Source: Streptomyces sp. TG1A-8 (lineage in GTDB: Bacteria > Actinomycetota > Actinomycetes > Streptomycetales > Streptomycetaceae). From it: DNA of 64,000 nucleotides. A program made the position numbers and the translations under genes. Positions 62,210-64,000 of this stretch are shown piece by piece. A model generated the notes under the pieces. That model saw only the letters and a list, made by a program, of their open reading frames with translations, searched no databases and was not told the DNA's origin. Each line of letters opens with the position of its first letter. The first letter of the stretch is position 1. The stretch covers positions 6,758,001-6,822,000 of the forward strand of contig NZ_JASTLB010000001.1 of NCBI RefSeq assembly GCF_030499535.1, in the 5' to 3' direction.

Positions 62210-63141
62210 GCCGCGACCGCCCTGGAGGTGAGCTCGCGTGCGGCGCTGAAGGCGGCGCCGATGTGGTCCGCGGGCAGCTTGCCCCGCTCCTCCACGGAGA
62301 GGTCGAAGTGACCGAGGACCAGGTCGGGCAGCGGCAGTGAGGGCTTGGCCTCGGCGATCTCGGACTCCATGCGGTGGGCGAGGGTGAGGATCCGGCCGAG
62401 GTCGTAGCGGTCGGCCCGGCCGGTGCGCCCCAGGTAGGCCAGCCACTGCTCGGTGATGAGGTTGCCGGGGCCCTTGCCCATGCCGAGGACCGACGAGTCG
62501 ATCCAGGTGGCGCCGGCCTCGACCGCGGCGATGGAGTTGGCCAGGGCCAGCCCCAGGTTGTTGTGCGCGTGCAGGCCGGTGGCGGAGTCGGTGACCGAGC
62601 GCACCAGGGTGACCAGCCGCGACACCTCGTCCGGCAGCAGGCTGCCGTTGGAGTCCGCCAGGTAGATCACGTCCGCGCCCGCGTCCTCGGACAGCGTGGC
62701 GAGTTCCACGAGCCGCCGGCGGTCGAGCTGGCTGACGCGCGTGATGTTCACGGTGGTGGTGAAGCCGGTGTCCGCCGCCTTGCGGAGCATGGCCAGCCCC
62801 GGTTCGGGCGCCTTGGACGGCAGGCAGAACCGCACCAGTCGCACGCCCGCCTCGAACATCGCGGTGAGGTCGTCGTCCTCGATGTTCCTCGGGTGCAGGA
62901 TCATGCAGATCCGCTCGGGAGGTATGACCGAGGCCACGGCCCGTATGTAGTCGTCGGCGCCGGCTCCCGTCAGTCCTACGCCCGGCTTGGGCTTGAAGGA
63001 ACCCTTGCGGTATCCGATCTCGACCCACTCGACACCGGCCGCGGCGCTCTCACGGGCGTGGTGCAGGGCGTACTCCAGCGAGAAGTCGAAGTTGTTCCTG
63101 TACCCCCCGTCCCGCAGCGTCACATCAAGATTGGTGACCAT
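62206..63141 (-). CDS. DRE-TIM metallolyase (hydroxy-oxovalerate aldolase / homocitrate synthase-like)
   Basis: A 311-residue TIM-barrel enzyme and first gene of the operon, with an excellent ribosome site (GGAGGAG) before ATG 63141. The strand-1 motif D-V-T-L-R-D-G-G-Y-R-N-N holds the base and metal-binding residues. V-E-I-G-Y-R, R-F-C-L-P, D-S-N-G-S-L-L-P-D and the metal pair in G-L-H-A-H-N-N-L-G-L-A follow. The R-D-G-G-Y form is closer to 4-hydroxy-2-oxovalerate aldolases than to synthases, but the C-terminal DmpG domain is missing. It should make or break a C-C bond next to a 2-oxo acid. The next gene overlaps it by four bases. Confidence 0.85.
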   Translation of the reverse strand: MVTNLDVTLRDGGYRNNFDFSLEYALHHARESAAAGVEWVEIGYRKGSFKPKPGVGLTGAGADDYIRAVASVIPPERICMILHPRNIEDDDLTAMFEAGVRLVRFCLPSKAPEPGLAMLRKAADTGFTTTVNITRVSQLDRRRLVELATLSEDAGADVIYLADSNGSLLPDEVSRLVTLVRSVTDSATGLHAHNNLGLALANSIAAVEAGATWIDSSVLGMGKGPGNLITEQWLAYLGRTGRADRYDLGRILTLAHRMESEIAEAKPSLPLPDLVLGHFDLSVEERGKLPADHIGAAFSAARELTSRAVAA

Positions 63142-63481
63142 GTCTCCTCCGTTGGGTGTCCGAGGTGGCGGCTGCGAGGGTGAGGGGTGCTCGGCATTGA
63201 GCACTCGGTCGCGAGCGATGGATTGCACCGTGGAACCGCGACGGAAAACCGGTGTCCTTCCGGTACTGACACATAGCGGCGATGTCCCCCGTGCCTCGTC
63301 GCCTTTGTTTGTGCTTCAACAGGCCCGTATGACACATCGGCAGATTCTCACGTGGAACAACTGCCGGACGGACCCTGATCTCTCCGGGTGCAGCGCTCAT
63401 GCAAGGACGTTGCCGGCTGCGACTCCGGAAGGTGAAGTGAACGCTATCGTCGTTGGCCTGAGCGGTGCAAGACGCGCTTGT
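63142..63481. promoter_or_regulatory. Promoter region of the oxo-acid operon
   Basis: This less GC-rich 340-base spacer must hold the operon promoter, since it lies directly before the first gene. I could not find a clear palindrome for the LysR protein. An unusual A/T-rich patch spans 63300-63360. Confidence 0.5.
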
Positions 63482-63955
63482 TTACGACCACGTGAAATCG
63501 AATTCCCCGCATTGGAGCCCGACATGAATAGTCGAATGTTCAACTGCTCCGTGCGCTCGGGAGCATTCCGCCGAGAATGACGACGCGGGTGTCCCGCAGG
63601 TCGGGCAGCGGTTCGCTTCGACCCGTGGCCGTACGGCCGACACGACTGTGACCAGCGTCTCGTACCGCTGGAAGGGTGACGTCACCCCCGGTGTGCCACG
63701 CGCGCCCAGGACGGGCGGGGCCGTGGCCTCGGCCCAGGAACCCGCAAGGTACTTTCGGCCGCCGAGTGTCCGGAATGCAATGCAGGTGTTTTCCCGTGCC
63801 GGCCGCAGGTGTTCGGAAACCGGCGGCTCGAGGAGTTCGGCCGCCCGCGGAATAACCCGCCCCCCAGCCTGTCCGGCGTCCGGCCGCTCGGTGAACCTCC
63901 CGCAATGCAACTTCCTGGTCGCGGTCGCGGCGTGTTCGGTCTTCCGCAACTCCAT
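63482..63955 (-). CDS. Hypothetical protein with cysteine-rich C-terminus
   Basis: A 157-residue ORF from ATG 63955 with a strong GGGGGGATC ribosome site. The C-terminal 45 residues contain C-P-T-C-G, a further Cys 13 residues on and another near L-Q-C-G-E, like a zinc ribbon. The rest has no recognisable family. It ends upstream of the operon in the same direction, but 340 bases away. Confidence 0.5.
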   Translation of the reverse strand: MELRKTEHAATATRKLHCGRFTERPDAGQAGGRVIPRAAELLEPPVSEHLRPARENTCIAFRTLGGRKYLAGSWAEATAPPVLGARGTPGVTSPFQRYETLVTVVSAVRPRVEANRCPTCGTPASSFSAECSRAHGAVEHSTIHVGLQCGEFDFTWS

Positions 63956-64000
63956 CCGATCCCCCCGTGTGTCCCCGTCTGACGCGAAAACGCCCGCGCG

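Overview
The window is about 73% GC or higher, with G/C-biased third codon positions, GTG and TTG starts, Tat signals, an LAxTG sortase signal and many families typical of actinomycetes. It reads as a Streptomyces chromosome, probably an arm or other accessory region, because intact single genes alternate with many gene fragments and transposase remnants. I saw no rRNA, tRNA or CRISPR array.

Layout. 0-9.3 kb: a partial DUF305 lipoprotein, a MarR gene with a remnant of its transporter, a DJ-1/PfpI amidotransferase and a TetR gene that share an operator, an N-terminal LanKC fragment, a tannase remnant, a divergent MFS/LysR pair and an IS5 remnant. 9.3-15.8 kb: small secreted proteins and a stress partner-switching module (truncated RsbQ-like hydrolase, PAS-PP2C phosphatase, STAS protein), then a Clp_N-domain regulator behind two palindromes. 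16-22 kb: two SDR genes (one frameshifted), a YqeY-like protein, an XRE regulator and fossils of a histidine kinase, a cysteine desulfurase-like protein, an ornithine aminotransferase and an MHS transporter. 22.4-28.5 kb: an envelope cluster with an LAxTG surface protein, an anchored extracytoplasmic protein, a beta-helix lipoprotein and a Tat-exported Dyp peroxidase. 28.6-38.1 kb: membrane protein, CsbD, GNAT, a xylanase/deacetylase pair, a methyltransferase and a PIG-L/Mca-like deacetylase.

38.6-43.3 kb holds the ruins of a biosynthetic cluster: aminotransferase (HpgT-like), FabF end, 4-hydroxymandelate synthase, PhyH dioxygenase, prephenate dehydrogenase and FabI end, all truncated or frameshifted. 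HmaS, HpgT and prephenate dehydrogenase are the hydroxyphenylglycine supply genes of peptide antibiotics. 43.4-54.5 kb: a TetR gene with related alpha/beta hydrolases, small enzymes, a secreted S1 protease behind a LacI-type palindrome, LeuE and a tautomerase.

54.9-63.1 kb is the most coherent and least familiar system: an MFS exporter and a LysR regulator converge on a five-gene minus-strand operon with overlapping genes. The operon encodes a DRE-TIM aldolase/synthase, an alpha/beta-hydrolase-fold protein that has lost its triad, an isocitrate/isopropylmalate-type dehydrogenase fused to a CinA domain, an RraA-like aldolase and a DUF6282 hydrolase-like protein. I infer a small oxo-acid pathway; its product is unknown.

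Caveat: at least seven breaks are one- or few-base indels in otherwise well-conserved genes, several in short C/G runs. Real decay and assembly error cannot be separated from this sequence alone.
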